64,000 nucleotides of DNA from the NCBI GenBank assembly GCA_016748015.1, contig JAAOMT010000030.1, positions 13,796 to 77,795 on the forward strand, given 5' to 3'. The notes under the pieces were generated by a model. The model ran no database searches. It had not been told where the DNA came from and saw nothing but the letters and a program-made list of their open reading frames with translations. The first letter of the stretch is position 1. Every line of letters starts with the position of its first letter. Below, one piece after another: positions 22,248-33,119 of the stretch. This stretch comes from Geosiphon pyriformis (lineage: Eukaryota; Glomeromycota; Glomeromycetes; Archaeosporales; Geosiphonaceae). The position numbers were made by a program, and so were the translations under genes.

Positions 22248-22975
22248 TTAATCTTCTATTTCTGTAGTCAAATATCCAATGGTAGTTTCTTCTAGTATCT
22301 GGACAACACTTCCAGTGTTATTGTAGATGGAAATTTTTATGCGGCTATACTCTTTAGCTGGTATGTAAAGATTGATAAGTCCAATCTCTCCTGACTCGTA
22401 AAGGCTTGTTTCTGCTTCAAAAATTTGGTTTTGATCCTTCATCTTCCTCTCTATTTCTACCATGTATTGGTCATATGGTGGAATAGAAATTGCTTGACTG
22501 GTTGAGATAAATTCTCTTTGGCTAACAATTTTTTCTTCCGCCATATTAACTGGTACATCTATTCTACTCATTGATCTAAATCCCTGTATTCTTCTAGCTG
22601 TTATCCCTAATTCTTCTCTATTTCCCACTGACACTAACTGAGCTATTTTTACTAGAGGCAGGAATATTGCTTGTGCTATTTTTTTATTTGGTTCTATAAT
22701 ATATGCCTTTTTTGAATCATTTTGTAGCATAGTAATGATATTTCCTACGTATCCTGCATCGATTATTCCTTCTCTGATGTTTATCCCTCTTTTTGCTAAA
22801 CTACTCCTAGATGCTAGTTGAATCATTGTTGTTGCTAAAATTTCTAAAGCTACTTTTAGATCAATGTAGATACACAAATGTGGTTCCAATTTGATGGCTT
22901 CTTTTCCGGGATATCTCAGACCAAATCCAGCATCCATATCATGTACATGTTCTGGCATAATATCTGTTATCGTTA
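22248..22975 (-). pseudogene. Element D dUTPase domain with C-terminal extension
   Basis: This is an open 236-codon stretch (22958-22248). It carries the five trimeric-dUTPase motifs in order: DAGFGLRYP (Asp of AGFDL changed to Gly), ASRSSLAKRG, GIIDAGYVGNI (catalytic Asp kept, near 22755), KKIAQAIFLPL and RRIQGFRSMSR (degraded GFGSTG-like tail). dUTPases cleave dUTP to dUMP and keep uracil out of DNA made by RT (family knowledge). An extension of about 90 residues ends ETTIGYLTTEIED and leads to RT. Compared with A and C, a small deletion just upstream (near 22965) shifts the frame from the preceding acidic linker. Part of the Pol polyprotein, not a free gene. Confidence 0.85.
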
Positions 22976-23870
22976 AACCATTTAAGTTTCTGCTCTTTGG
23001 TAAGGTTGGAAATCACGATATATTGTTTGTAGTTTAAATTGGAGTTTAAATCTAAGTTGGAATCGTTGTCATTGTTAATTCTATTTTGAATAGAGCTAGA
23101 ACTGGTGTTTTCATCATCATCCTTGTCAAAGTTTGAATCAGGATTGAAAATTGATTCTGATTCCGATGCACAGCTGCTAATTGGTTTTTCCTCTTCAGGG
23201 ATTGTGTAGATCATGCATGGTGGTGGATTGTAAATGAGGTTACACTTATTGCAATACTAGAAGTTACATAGGATTAAACAATGGTCACATAGTCGGGTGT
23301 TTATTTCTTCCAATCTTTGTTCCTGCTCTTTTCTGGTGGGTGCTAAGTTCTGATAGTGTTCATAGAATTCTTCTGGGCTGTTTTCTAAGTTGAGAAAGGC
23401 ATCCAGGTTGAGAACCAAAACAATGTTTGTTGGTTCTGGAGGATTGTTCTTGATTTCCAGAATTTTACTGGGCAAAGCACTTTCTACTTTGGCATTGGCC
23501 ATTCGCCAGATTTTGTCTTCATCATGTGAGTAACCTTCTAAGCAAGAGATTGCTTGGTGCCAGGTGGCTGTTATGGGCATGCCATGACTCACCCAATCAC
23601 TGATAAGGATCGTGTATTGGCATGAAGCGTCACACATTCCTCCTCAACTAGGATGTCATTCCACATTCCTTCATCGAATAACTGTTGACCACAAGCAAGA
23701 TATGGTTTATTGTCCCACTTGCTTTGTTGTTTTGGGTAATCATAGCGTTTTCTATGACATGGTTTGCAGTAGTAGTGAGTTCGCATCCAGTAGTCTTCGT
23801 CTGGTGCGATCTATGCTCCCATGGAAGAGAGTTTCTTCTTACAGTCCTGATATTTTAAGGGAATGTAAGG
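22960..23870 (-). pseudogene. Element D Cys-rich module and acidic linker between protease and dUTPase
   Basis: In sense order: YQDCKKKLSSMGA near 23845, then HYYCKPCHRKRYDYPK, KWDNKPYLACG, MWNDI, CDASCQYTILISDW, a helical stretch to about 23300 (LRDC-like CDHCLILC), YCNKCNLIYNPPPC, and an acidic Ser/Asn-rich linker (23214-22939). The Cys pairs suggest two or more zinc-binding sites. The same residues recur in A (41490-42110), C (36960-37620) and partly in B. I recognise no named family. Two stops and a frame change break it here. Confidence 0.65.
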
Positions 23871-23879
23871 TGGCTTCTT

Positions 23880-24700
23880 CACTGGCTTCCGTAAGTATTC
23901 TCTTTCTCAGCCACTGGTTATTTTCTCTGTGGCTTTGTCGGCTTTTTCAGGTAAGTCTTCTTCTTTTTCCTTTCTTTTCCTTTTTTCTTCCCAGTTGGTT
24001 GGTGTTGCTTTACTTTCATTGTCATTGTTCCAGGCATCAATAGTGGTCTCCCAGGTATGTTCTTCTGTTTCTATTCCTTTTTCTTTTTTATTGGTCTTTT
24101 CTTCCCAGTCTAGAATCGGTGGTAGCTCATTGTGCTCAATATCGGCCCACAATACTTGGTACACCTTCCAAGTAGGCTTTGGTTTTTCTTCCTCAAAATC
24201 AATAAGTGGCATTAATGATATGACATTGTTTGGTTTGAAATGGCCACAAGTGGCTGGTACTCACATGTGTTGGCCATTTTGGCTGAGTTGAAGTTTCTGC
24301 ATGTTCCAGTTGAGCATTGCGTTGGTTTTGGACAACCAGTTGTTGCCAACGAGAGCTTGGTACTGTGTTGCTTCCATTACTAGTACCTTGATTGATACAG
24401 TGATGCTATTAATTTCAATGGGTAGATTATCAATCTCACCAATGGGAGTTTTGGTTGCTCCATTGACTGTTATAATTCTGGTGCTGGCAGCACAATCAAT
24501 TCGACAACCTAATTGGTCTATGAGTTGTCGTGTGATAATGCTGTCTGCTGACTCACTATTCAGAATAAGTTTGATGGAATGGCCATCAATTTTGGCATTG
24601 GTATACATTGCCGTGATGGGTTTTTTCTCAATAGTGACTCCACTAAACAAAGGAACTTTTGATGGTTCCTTAATTTCAAATGGAAATATGGCTGCAAGTG
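23880..24700 (-). pseudogene. Element D aspartic protease and charged linker (catalytic site lost)
   Basis: The retropepsin fold is visible in IKLILNSESADSIITRQLIDQLG, then GATKTPIGEIDNLPIEINSITVSIKVLVM and YQALVGNNWLSKTNAMLNWN. The active-site triplet, expected DSG, reads NSE (24560-24552). The hydrophobic-hydrophobic-Gly before the second sheet is kept. Downstream a Lys/Glu-rich linker (24212-23907) leads to the Cys-rich module. Proteases of this type process Gag-Pol (family knowledge); this copy could not. Confidence 0.85.
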
Positions 24701-24739
24701 ACTTGTCTTCTGTAATGGTGGCTGGTGGGATATTGCTGG

Positions 24740-26820
24740 TAAGTGTTAATTGGAGGTTGGTTTCCAGGTTGGTGGACTACCATCGCCAATTGCCAGTTTT
24801 GTTGTATCATTTTTGGTCTTTGGATTCCATTTTGAGGCAAGTTTTGTGGCGATGTTTGAATTTGTGGTTGGGATTGATAAATGACTTGAGGTTGCAGCTG
24901 ATAAATTACTTGTGATTGTGATTGATAAATTGCGAGTGTTTGATAGACTGGAGTTTGATATACTGATGGTTGATAGATTTGTGACTGCATCATTGGTAGG
25001 TAAGTAGTTTGATCTTGATTTGGGTAACAATTTGGAGTTTGAAATCTGCGATCAGGATTTTGATATTGATTTTCCGATCATGAATTGTTGCTATAAAATC
25101 TGCAGTCTGCTCTTATGTGTCCTTGTTTACTACAGTTGTGGCAAACACACATTTCTGGCTGCCACTGCTAATTAAGTGCTGTTGATGATAATGATAAACA
25201 TGACTGATTTTGGAAATAATTTGCATTTCCTGAATTATTGCATCATTGTAGTGGTTGATAAATTATACGATTGTCAGCTAAGTATCTCTCTAATTTCTGA
25301 TTAATTGAATCACTGAATTGTTTCAATTTGGAATCCAATTCAGATGATTTATTCATCATTAAATTCATGGCGTGAACATGATTGGCTTTTAATTCGGCAG
25401 ATTCAAAATCTCTGGCATGTGTAATTGTGTCCTAGAGAGTGGCTGGATGCAATGGGCGTAGTGCTGTGAAATAATTAGCATCAATTGCTTGGATTTGTCA
25501 CAGATTCCTATGGAAGCATCTCAGATATGTGGTAACTGCTTCAGTTTCTTCTTGTTTAATTGTAGTGAAAGTGTTGGCTAATCTGTTGATACTGTTGTTA
25601 TTGCTAAAGTATCTCAAAAATTCTAGTTTGAAGGTGTTGAAATCTTGGGGTTTGTTAACCAGACTTTGATACCATGAGTCCACTGTATCCTTGAGAAAAT
25701 AAAATATGGCTTGCATGGCTCTGGCGTCATTCCATCTATTGGTTGCAATGGCTTTTTTTACATCATTTAGCCAAACTTGTGCATCGTCTTCTTTGCCGGT
25801 GAATTTGTCAAGCTTCGCAATTGGTGCATATGCCATTTGTTGTTGTTGCTGTGGTAGAAGTTGTAGTTGTTGTTGAGGTGGTACTGGGGGTGGTTGTTGA
25901 TTTTGTTGGTTCGGTGTTTGGATGGGTTGGCCAATTAGTTCCACTGGTGGTTGATTGATAATAATAACTGGTGGTAAGTATTGATTAATTACTTCGGGGT
26001 TTTGATTTTGCAGTGCTTGAATATTTAGAGTTTCGATTTCCAGATTTTCTCACTGAGTTTAAATATTTGGGGTTCCAAATTCTGGGTTTTCAAGGATCAG
26101 GTTTTGGTAAGTAAATTCCTGATCTTCTGATTCTTCTTTTTCTTTTTCTTCCAATAGTTCCCACAGGGTAGCGGTTCCAAAGTCTGGTTGAGACAGCAGT
26201 GATTGAATTCCTGATGGTGTTGGTAATCACAATTTGAATCTTTTGAAGTATTCACTATATGGTCCTAATAATTCTGTTTTTCTTTGTTTACTTTGGAATG
26301 GAAATTGTCCAAATACTGATGTCATGTTTAATGTGGACACATCTGTTAATACAATATTGATGGTGCTTCTGAGTGTATAGTAATAAAATGGATTGGTTGG
26401 TAATTTAATTCTTGTCTTCTTCCAAGTAGGTAGTTGTATCTTTCTGGAAGTTACTGCTGGTGTTTGTAGTTTTCCTTTGCCTTTATTAGTGTATATAATT
26501 GGATACCTTTGTTGGGTGTGATGTTCAATTTTTTTGTTAATCTCAATGATAATGGATGCGAAATTATGATTTGTTGGTAGGTTGGTGTTTTGAATTAATT
26601 CTCTGTAGAAAGTTTCCCTTGCTGCTTTAGTATTTACTGGTGTTCCTAACAAAAAGAAAATTTTTTTGTTGACGTAGAAATTAAAGGCTGATTTGGCAGA
26701 TATATGATTGTGGTTTAACCCCAAGTGCTGACAATAGTGTTAAAATAAGGATTTCACAAATCCTAAATAGTTTGCTCCTATATTTTCTGATTCTGCCACT
26801 TTTGGATGGGGTTGTTGGTA
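24740..26820 (-). pseudogene. Element D Gag: N-terminal domain, capsid, CCHC (broken)
   Basis: The start region near 26805 reads GTG GCA GAA TCA where element C has ATG at the same place. An N-terminal domain (KSAFNFYVNKKIFFLLG, 26724-26227) follows after a CAA-to-TAA stop. A Pro/Gln-rich spacer precedes the capsid (AKLDKFTGKEDDAQVWLND, MQAIFYFLKDTVDSWYQSL; 25944-25498), then the helical QLKANHVHAMN-like region, and a knuckle CHNCSKQGHIRADC at 25143-25102. A Tyr/Gln-rich tail with repeated YQSQPQ-like units runs to about 24750. Stops and frame changes separate these blocks. Confidence 0.82.
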
Positions 26821-26828
26821 CTGGTTTT

Positions 26829-26860
26829 CTGTAAGATTATACCTTACAGGGAGCACCAAA
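26829..26860 (-). other. Element D primer-binding site with T-arm-like inverted repeat
   Basis: Two bases after the 5' LTR the element reads TGGTGCTCCCTGTAAG, complementary to a tRNA ending CTTACAGGGAGCACCA. The match is not to initiator Met. CTGTAAG (26829-26835) and CTTACAG (26843-26849) form a perfect inverted repeat around 7 bases, which has the size of a tRNA T-arm including the conserved G53-C61 pair. Confidence 0.7.
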
Positions 26861-27702
26861 TGTTATAGTTGATTATTTGGGGTCTCAAATCAAATAACAA
26901 ACCCATAACTTGGTGCTTAATTGATATAATATTGTTGGTAATATCTGAAGGTATTGTTATTTGAAGGTTTTGGTTGAGTTCTTTGTATAATAGACAGAGA
27001 TTCAATGGTGATAGTTTTATTCGTAGCTTTCCAAAACCACAGTTTCATCAATTTCTTTTTCAGCTTGATGACCGGTATTCCTCCTGGTAAGCTATCCTCA
27101 ATCGAGTGTTCTACTCTTATTCCTGGGTCTTTTACCAGTCACGTTTATCCTGACGTCAATGCCCCATGCATTAATCTTTAATAGAGTTAGTAAACAACAA
27201 TAAAATCAAAGCAAGAAAATAAAAAAGGAAAAGAAAATAAAGAAAGAAAAGAAATAAGCCAAGGCGATTTGCAAGTTAGTATTTCATCAATAGCCATGAT
27301 TAAGAGCTATTGTTCCAGTATAGTTAAGTGTCAATTACTATTAACATAAAGTGTTGATAGTGGAAATAGATTTGAGATAACAAATAGTTATTTATTAGAT
27401 GATTGTGATTTGGAGAGTTGCTTAGATTAAATTTAAACTGAAAGGTCTGTCTTTTCAGTTTCTAATCCTACTGCTATATATACATAATTAAGATTCCTCA
27501 ATTCCTCAATTCTCCACAACAGGAATCCAGCAATTCCTTTGAGAAGAATTCTGGAATTCTGGAATCCTGTGATTTCTTGTGAGAATCCTGTAATTTCTGG
27601 AATCCTGTAATTCCTGAAAGGAATCTTGGAATTCCATATTTTACTATGTCTACTTCTGATTGGCTATGCTAATCTCTATTCCCTATATTTCTATGAGTAA
27701 CA
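26861..27702 (-). repeat. Element D 5' LTR
   Basis: The LTR is 842 bp. The palindrome array is at about 27637-27488, the TATA-like TATGTATATATAG follows, and the hairpin lies at 27312-27288. In the first 330 bp aligned by eye to the 3' LTR I count about 28 differences, all transitions. The right flank ACAG (27703-27706) is the target duplication. Confidence 0.93.
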
Positions 27703-29743
27703 ACAGTTTACATATTTGGTGTCAGCAGTTTTTTTTCCTATTGTCAATTATAAGACTCAATTCAGTTTTGTTCCTGTTAGTATTTGTAGTAAATAAGATG
27801 CTCTGATTTGCAAAGACTTGAAGTCTAAATTTGGTCTCCTACTTGATTTTTTTACTTATACAATCTATCATCCTTCCTTGTATGGTTTAAAGACTTTTAA
27901 ACAAATTCAGACTGAAAGCAAGTCAGCATTCTTTGTTTTTTTTGTGAATTTATTGAGTATTTTGGGCCAGTTATTTTCTCACAAGTCTTATAATTTCCAG
28001 GTTTTTAGCTGGTATTTTCACCACCTTCTGTAATTTCCGGCTTGTGTAAGAGTCAACCCCTTAGACAATTTTTTGGCTAATATGGTCTGCATTTTTTCTG
28101 GATGTAATTTGTCTTTGAATGGCTCTCTGGCCAGTGTTTTTCATTTTTGAAGTGGTACTCTTATGTCTTTTGTTCTTGGCAAAACTAATTATTTTAAATA
28201 TGTCTCTTCTCTTCAGTATTATGAAGTTACTTTTGTGAACCAGCTGTATAACAAGCATGGTGCTGTTTTCAGTTGGACAATCTTCAAGCAGTAGAAGTAA
28301 TTGGACTCTTATGGCCTTGTTTTTGTTTGGTTTGAGCTTTCTGTTTGTTTTCTTGGTAGTAAAGTTTCTTTTTTTGCTTGTCCCTCATTTTTGAATGGTT
28401 GTTTCTCTTCTGATATTCTTTAGTCTTATGAATTTGGTGTTGTTGGGGTTAATTTATTGTATGTTAATACTGCTTGTTTTTCTGTGTATATGGATGAATC
28501 TCTGAATGGTCTGGGAACTTTTGATATGGTGGCTGGTGCTGCTGTTTTTTTTGAAGACATTGATTTGGGTCTGGGTGTGAGAGTTTTTGGTTTGGTTTTT
28601 TCTATGATGACAGAGTTGTAGGCCATTGCTCTGGCTCTCGAGTGTATTTTTTTTTCTTATTCTGCTGACTTATTTTCAGACAGCCAGATTGCTTTGAATG
28701 TATGCAAATCAGAGTTTGTGTTGGCTTGTCTGGATTTCAAAAATCAGTGTTGAGTCAAATGTTGCCATATTACTAATGTTATTTGTTGTAAAAATTTGGA
28801 TGTTAATTAAATTAAAATTAAAAATTACTCTGGTGTCTTTAGCAATAAATATGCTGATGCTTTCTTTGATAAGCGTCTATCTCATATAGTCAATGAACAT
28901 TTTCTTAAAGCCAATAATATGATAGTTTTCAGTAATTCTAAATATTTTGTTCATGGTATTTTTTGATCTATTCACTATGTATATTGGAAAATTGGTTCTG
29001 GTTCTCAGATCATGATGAATAGCCTGTATGCTGATATTGATTGGTCCAGATCTCTGTTGGTGTAGCATTCTGATTCTCACTTGGCTGTTGGTTTTACCAA
29101 TATATGCACTACTGGCTTTCAGTCATATTTTATGAAAACATTGCATCATCATCTTCTTGTTGTAGTATATAAACAACTTTATAATAAGTATTACCCCAAT
29201 GTGATATGTTTGTTCTGCAGTAATGTTAAGGTTTTAGACTATGTTTTTTCTTGCCCTTTTGATGCTGCTGGTCATGCTCAATTAATAGAAGTTTATATAT
29301 CTGCTTGGGAGATATGCTTGGGTTTATTTCGCTCTTCTTCTTGTGTCTTGCAGTTGTTGTCTACTTGTATTTTCAATATTGTTGTTGGTACAGTTCTGTA
29401 TAAAGGCTTTGTTTTCAATAAGTGATATCATGAATCTGTTTTTAAGGATTCTAAAGTTGCAGCTCAGAATATTGTGTTTTTTGTGCACAAATTTTGTCTT
29501 GTGTTCTGGAATAATATTTGGCTGGTGCATGTCAAATACTGGGCTATTATGGAAAAGGGTGACTTAATTCTACATGATGATTCTGTTTCTGTCTTAGTTT
29601 CTGGTTTTCCTGTGGTACTCTCAGTTGGTACAATTAAGTTATTGGGTATTGCCAATGTATTTGGTATTAGTTTTGGGTTTTGTAAGTCTTGTTTGTTTTT
29701 TTTAGGTATTAGGGACATGGTTTCTATTCATATAAATATCTAA
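27703..29743 (+). pseudogene. LINE copy 2 ORF2, second part: RNase H and C-terminus (broken)
   Basis: This continues ORF2 after element D: the connection region (LYGLKTFKQIQTESKSAFF near 27880), then RNase H with VYMDESLNGLG near 28490 (copy 1 has YTDGSLSNLG, so Gly became Glu), LFSDSQIALN near 28680 and NKYADAF near 28850. The C-terminal finger reads CLFCSNVKVLDYVFSC near 29210, with Tyr in the His position. The conserved tail ends at the stop after 29740. There are many G-to-A and C-to-T type stops. Confidence 0.87.
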
Positions 29744-29890
29744 TGTTGTCTTAATTGGCCTGAATGGCTGGTCATGTGTAGCAAATACATGATTCGCACC
29801 TAGTTTAAATTATTAATGTGATATATAGTACTAGGCAGTATCTAGACTTTATTCATTAAATACAAAAAAAAACAAAAAAAAACAAATAAT
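29744..29890 (+). other. LINE copy 2 3'UTR with hairpin and A-rich tail
   Basis: This is homologous to 1351-1216 (minus). The outer hairpin stem is kept exactly: CCTAGT at 29799-29804 and ACTAGG at 29830-29835. The inner stem has decayed. The tail is A8-9C repeats followed by A/T-rich sequence. Confidence 0.65.
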
Positions 29891-31156
29891 AAAAGTAAAA
29901 TTTTTTTATATTTTTAATTAAATATTTTAAGATTAAAAAAATAAATACAAATAAAATAATAGTTTTTTATTTTATATTTTATTGCTTTAAATTTTAAATA
30001 ATTAAATCTAAAAGTTTTTATTAAAAAAATTTTATTTTAAATATTAATTTGTTAAAAATTGTTAAAAAATTATTAGATTTATATTATTTTTTAACATTAA
30101 TTAAAAATAAAAAAATCCAAATAAATAATAATCTTGAAAAACAAAAAATATATTTAAATTAAGTTATAATTTTCAAAAAAATTTCATAAATATTTTTAAA
30201 AAAATTTTTTAATTAATAAAAATTTTATATATATAATTAAGACTAATAAAAATTAGACAATATAAAAACAAAAAAATAAATTTAAAACTGTATTGTTTAT
30301 TTTGTTTATGTATATTATTGTTTATAATAATCTTTTAAATAAATCTAAAAAAATTTACATTATAAATTATATATATTATTATTATTAATAAAATATATAT
30401 AATTATTTATTTTAAGAATAAAAAAATTTTAAATTATTTGTGTTTTTAGTAAAAATTAATTTTTAATAAATTTAATTTAATTTAATTTAATATAAAACTT
30501 ATAAATATTTTGAATATTTTAAATTAAAATATAAATTTCTTAAATAAATTCTAAAAATATATGTTTTTTAAAATTTGTTAGTCTTATTTTATTAATTTTT
30601 ATGTCAAAAAAAATATATTTATTTTTTATATATTATTTTTAATAGTAAATTATAAATTTAAATAGTTATTTTTGGCCAAATTTTTGGTTATAATATATTT
30701 TATTTAATGTTTTTTTTTAATTTATTTTTTTAATAATAGATTTTTAAATAAATATTTTAAAATATAATATTAAGCTTTTGTCTAATTAAATCTTATTAAT
30801 ATTTTCTAAATTAGATATTATATTTTTATTTGCTGTTTTTTTTAGTTTACAGCTTTTTTTTAATATTAACATTTAATTTTAATATGATTTTAAACAATAT
30901 TTTTAAGAAAATTATTAATATATTGTTTATAAACTTTGGTATTTCTGTTTTTATAATATCTAAATTAAAATATCTTAAAGCTAAATTAACTAAAATTTTA
31001 TATTTTTAATATTGTATTATTAAAGCTTAATAAAATATTATTAAAAATAAGTTATAAATAATTTCTTTTTAATATTTAATTTAATTTAAAAAATTATTAT
31101 ATGTAATATTAAAAGTATAAAAAATATTGTTAAGTAAATTAATATTAATAAATAAA
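29891..31156. other. AT-rich spacer between LINE copies 2 and 3
   Basis: About 1.27 kb of nearly pure A/T sequence with no gene, LTR or LINE landmark that I can recognise. It may be very old transposon debris. Confidence 0.55.
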
Positions 31157-31296
31157 TTCTTTTTCTTCTTTATTCCAAATTTCCAAAAAGAGTTAAAAAG
31201 TTTTTTTAAAAGAAGTTTTTTATAATTCAATATGATAAGTCTAAACCATTTATTCTTGACTATGAAGTCACTATTAGCTGTAATATTACTGTTATA

Positions 31297-31585
31297 AAAA
31301 AAACTGCTAAAGATTTTGTTCTGCTAAGGGCTTCAAATCAGTACTGTTAAGAAAAAAGAGGAGAAGTGGTGCTTTAAAGAATAATATTAAGACTAAAAAA
31401 ACTTTTGCTAAAGTAGTGGATAGTCATTTTTGGAGTTTGGAAGCTGGTGATACTACAGAATCTGATAATGTGGACATGAAAAAGGAGTATTTGATTAAGG
31501 AAACCAGTTTTGATTATAGTAATAGGGCTATCTTTGATGAGAAAAACACCAACCAAACACCTAAGAGCTCAAAAGTTAAGACTAT
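31297..31585 (+). pseudogene. LINE copy 3 ORF1, 5' part (broken)
   Basis: This is homologous to the first about 100 codons of ORF1 in copies 1 and 2. The start codon position is ATA. A basic VKKKRRSG-like cluster and MKKEYLIKETSFDYSNRA (31476 on) are visible. It is cut by element C. Confidence 0.75.
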
Positions 31586-32447
31586 TATTACAGATAATTA
31601 TTTAGAGTCTTAAATCAAATAACAAACTCATAACTTGGTACTCAATTAATATATATTAATGTTAGTAATATCTGAAGGTTTTGTTGTGAAGTTCTTTGTA
31701 CAATAAACAGAAATTTAGTGTTGATTATAGTAGCTTCTTAAAATTGCAATTCCATCTAATTTTTTTTTCAGTTTTGTAGCTGGATTTATTCTAGTAGTCA
31801 TGTCTTTTTAGTAAGTTATCCATTAATATATATATAATTTTATTCTTATTTCTGGGTTTTTTACCAGACTATTCTTGACATTAATAATTCAGTGCTTAAT
31901 TTTCAATCAATTAGTCAACAACAAAAGAAAATAAAATAAAGAAAAATAAAAGAAAATAAAAACAATAAAGAAATAAGCCAAGACAATAGTAAGTTAATAT
32001 CTCATCAATAGTCATGATCAAGAGCTATTGGTTCAGTATGATCAAATATAAATTACTATTAACATAAAGTGTTGATAATGAAAAGTAGATTAAGATAGTG
32101 AATAATTATTTATTAATATTTGTAATGTAGAGGGTTGCTTAGATAAAATCTAAACTGAAAGATCTGTCTTTTCTGTTTCTAATGCTCTTACTATATATAC
32201 ATAATTTAAGTTCTATGAAATTGCTCACATTTCTGAGCAATATGCTATAATTTCTTGAGCAATGTTCATATTACTAAGCAATATGCTCTATTTTTCTAAC
32301 ATTGCTCTACATTGTTAAGCAATGTGCTGTAATTTCTGATATTGCTCCATATTGCTTAAGCAATGTGCTCATGTACTAACTATTATTCTTCTATTGGTCT
32401 ATCTGTTTTTCCTATTATTTTCTTTTTATGTTTTTTTATAAGTAACA
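31586..32447 (-). repeat. Element C 3' LTR
   Basis: The LTR is 862 bp, sense start TGTTACTTATAA. Its outer end (sense 3' end) reads TGTAATA, decayed from TAACA. It has AGCAAT/ATTGCT palindromes (about 32370-32215), TATGTATATATAG, AAAAGACAGATC, the hairpin at 32030-32006 with one mismatch, and a T-rich tract. Next to it on the internal side is the polypurine run AAAAAGAGAAGATAA. Confidence 0.88.
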
Positions 32448-32455
32448 TTATCTTC

Positions 32456-33110
32456 TCTTTTTAATATTAAGCTCCATTAAAATCTTTACTTTGAATTAGA
32501 TTTAACACTTCTTTTTTTAATACTGTTTGTTCGACTTTGTTTTTTATCTCTTTAATTTGTGTGTTGTTTATTTTTTTCTATTGGTTAATAGTGATTGTCT
32601 CTATGTTGGAGTGTAACAATATTTTTAGATAATTTTGAAATATCATGTGTAGTCAATAGATTGTTCTAATATGTAGTGTTAGATTTGTTTTCTTTCCAAT
32701 AATGTTTTCAATGTTCTGTATTATCTCTTAATTAAATATTCTTTTGGATTTATCAAGATATAACTTTTCAATATCTAACTTTTGTTCCAACTAATAGTAG
32801 CAGTATGATATTAGAAGTTGTTCTGTTCATTGTTTTCAATTTTCTTTTGAAAGTTCTTCTGCTGGAATCATGATGGTTATTTTCCCAAAAGTTTTTTTTA
32901 TTTTCTTTATTATTTTATCTGACCAGTTTATTGATTGTTTCAGTGATGACTGATATAATGTACTTTTCTCTTTTTGTTTGGTGTTTTGATAACAGATTGT
33001 TTGGTAATTGATGACAATTTCTATGTTTAATTGCTATTAACTTAAGGTCTGAAACAATTGTTAAGTTAAAGTGTGAATATGGTCTGGTATTTCTATTTTT
33101 TTTGTTGTTT
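32456..33110 (-). pseudogene. Element C ORF3 remnant
   Basis: The C-terminal frame is readable: HMIFQNYLKILLHSNIETIT, one stop, then KKINNTQIKEIKNKVEQTVL and a natural end at SKDFNGA-stop right before the polypurine tract. It aligns with DFAGA-stop in B and with the D frame. Upstream it is too decayed to follow. Unknown function. Confidence 0.5.
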
Positions 33111-33119
33111 TTGTCATGT

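Larger units (their letters stand above)
17802..27702 (-). mobile_element. Element D: Ty3/gypsy-like LTR retrotransposon with dUTPase (complete, broken)
   Basis: This 9901-bp element has two 842-bp LTRs (TGTTA...TAACA) and a perfect 4-bp target duplication ACAG (17798-17801, 27703-27706). Reading minus from 26860: primer-binding site, Gag with CCHC, protease, Cys-rich module, dUTPase, RT, RNase H, integrase, ORF3, polypurine tract. RT before integrase places it with Ty3/gypsy types rather than copia. It is the best preserved of the four such elements here, yet every gene has stops or lost catalytic residues. LTR differences are almost all transitions. Confidence 0.93.
13236..29890 (+). mobile_element. 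LINE copy 2, split by gypsy-like element D
   Basis: The same LINE family as copy 1 lies in plus orientation: 13236-17801 and 27703-29890, separated by element D. At the junction, LINE sequence GATAAACAG continues as TTTACATATTTGG on the far side, and copy 1 has the uninterrupted equivalent near 3415-3425. The 3' end has the same conserved UTR and an A-rich tail with (A)8-9C units. It is more AT-rich than copy 1 and has stops in every domain. Confidence 0.92.

Noticed and set aside
24301-24915. Plus-strand open frame of 204 codons
   Set aside because: It is the complement of the element D protease and Gag tail, whose minus-strand frame has recognisable motifs.
29891-31156. Possible hidden gene or LTR in the AT-rich spacer
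   Set aside because: No coding composition, TGTTA/TAACA ends, hairpin or LINE landmark was found; any signal is indistinguishable from A/T runs.
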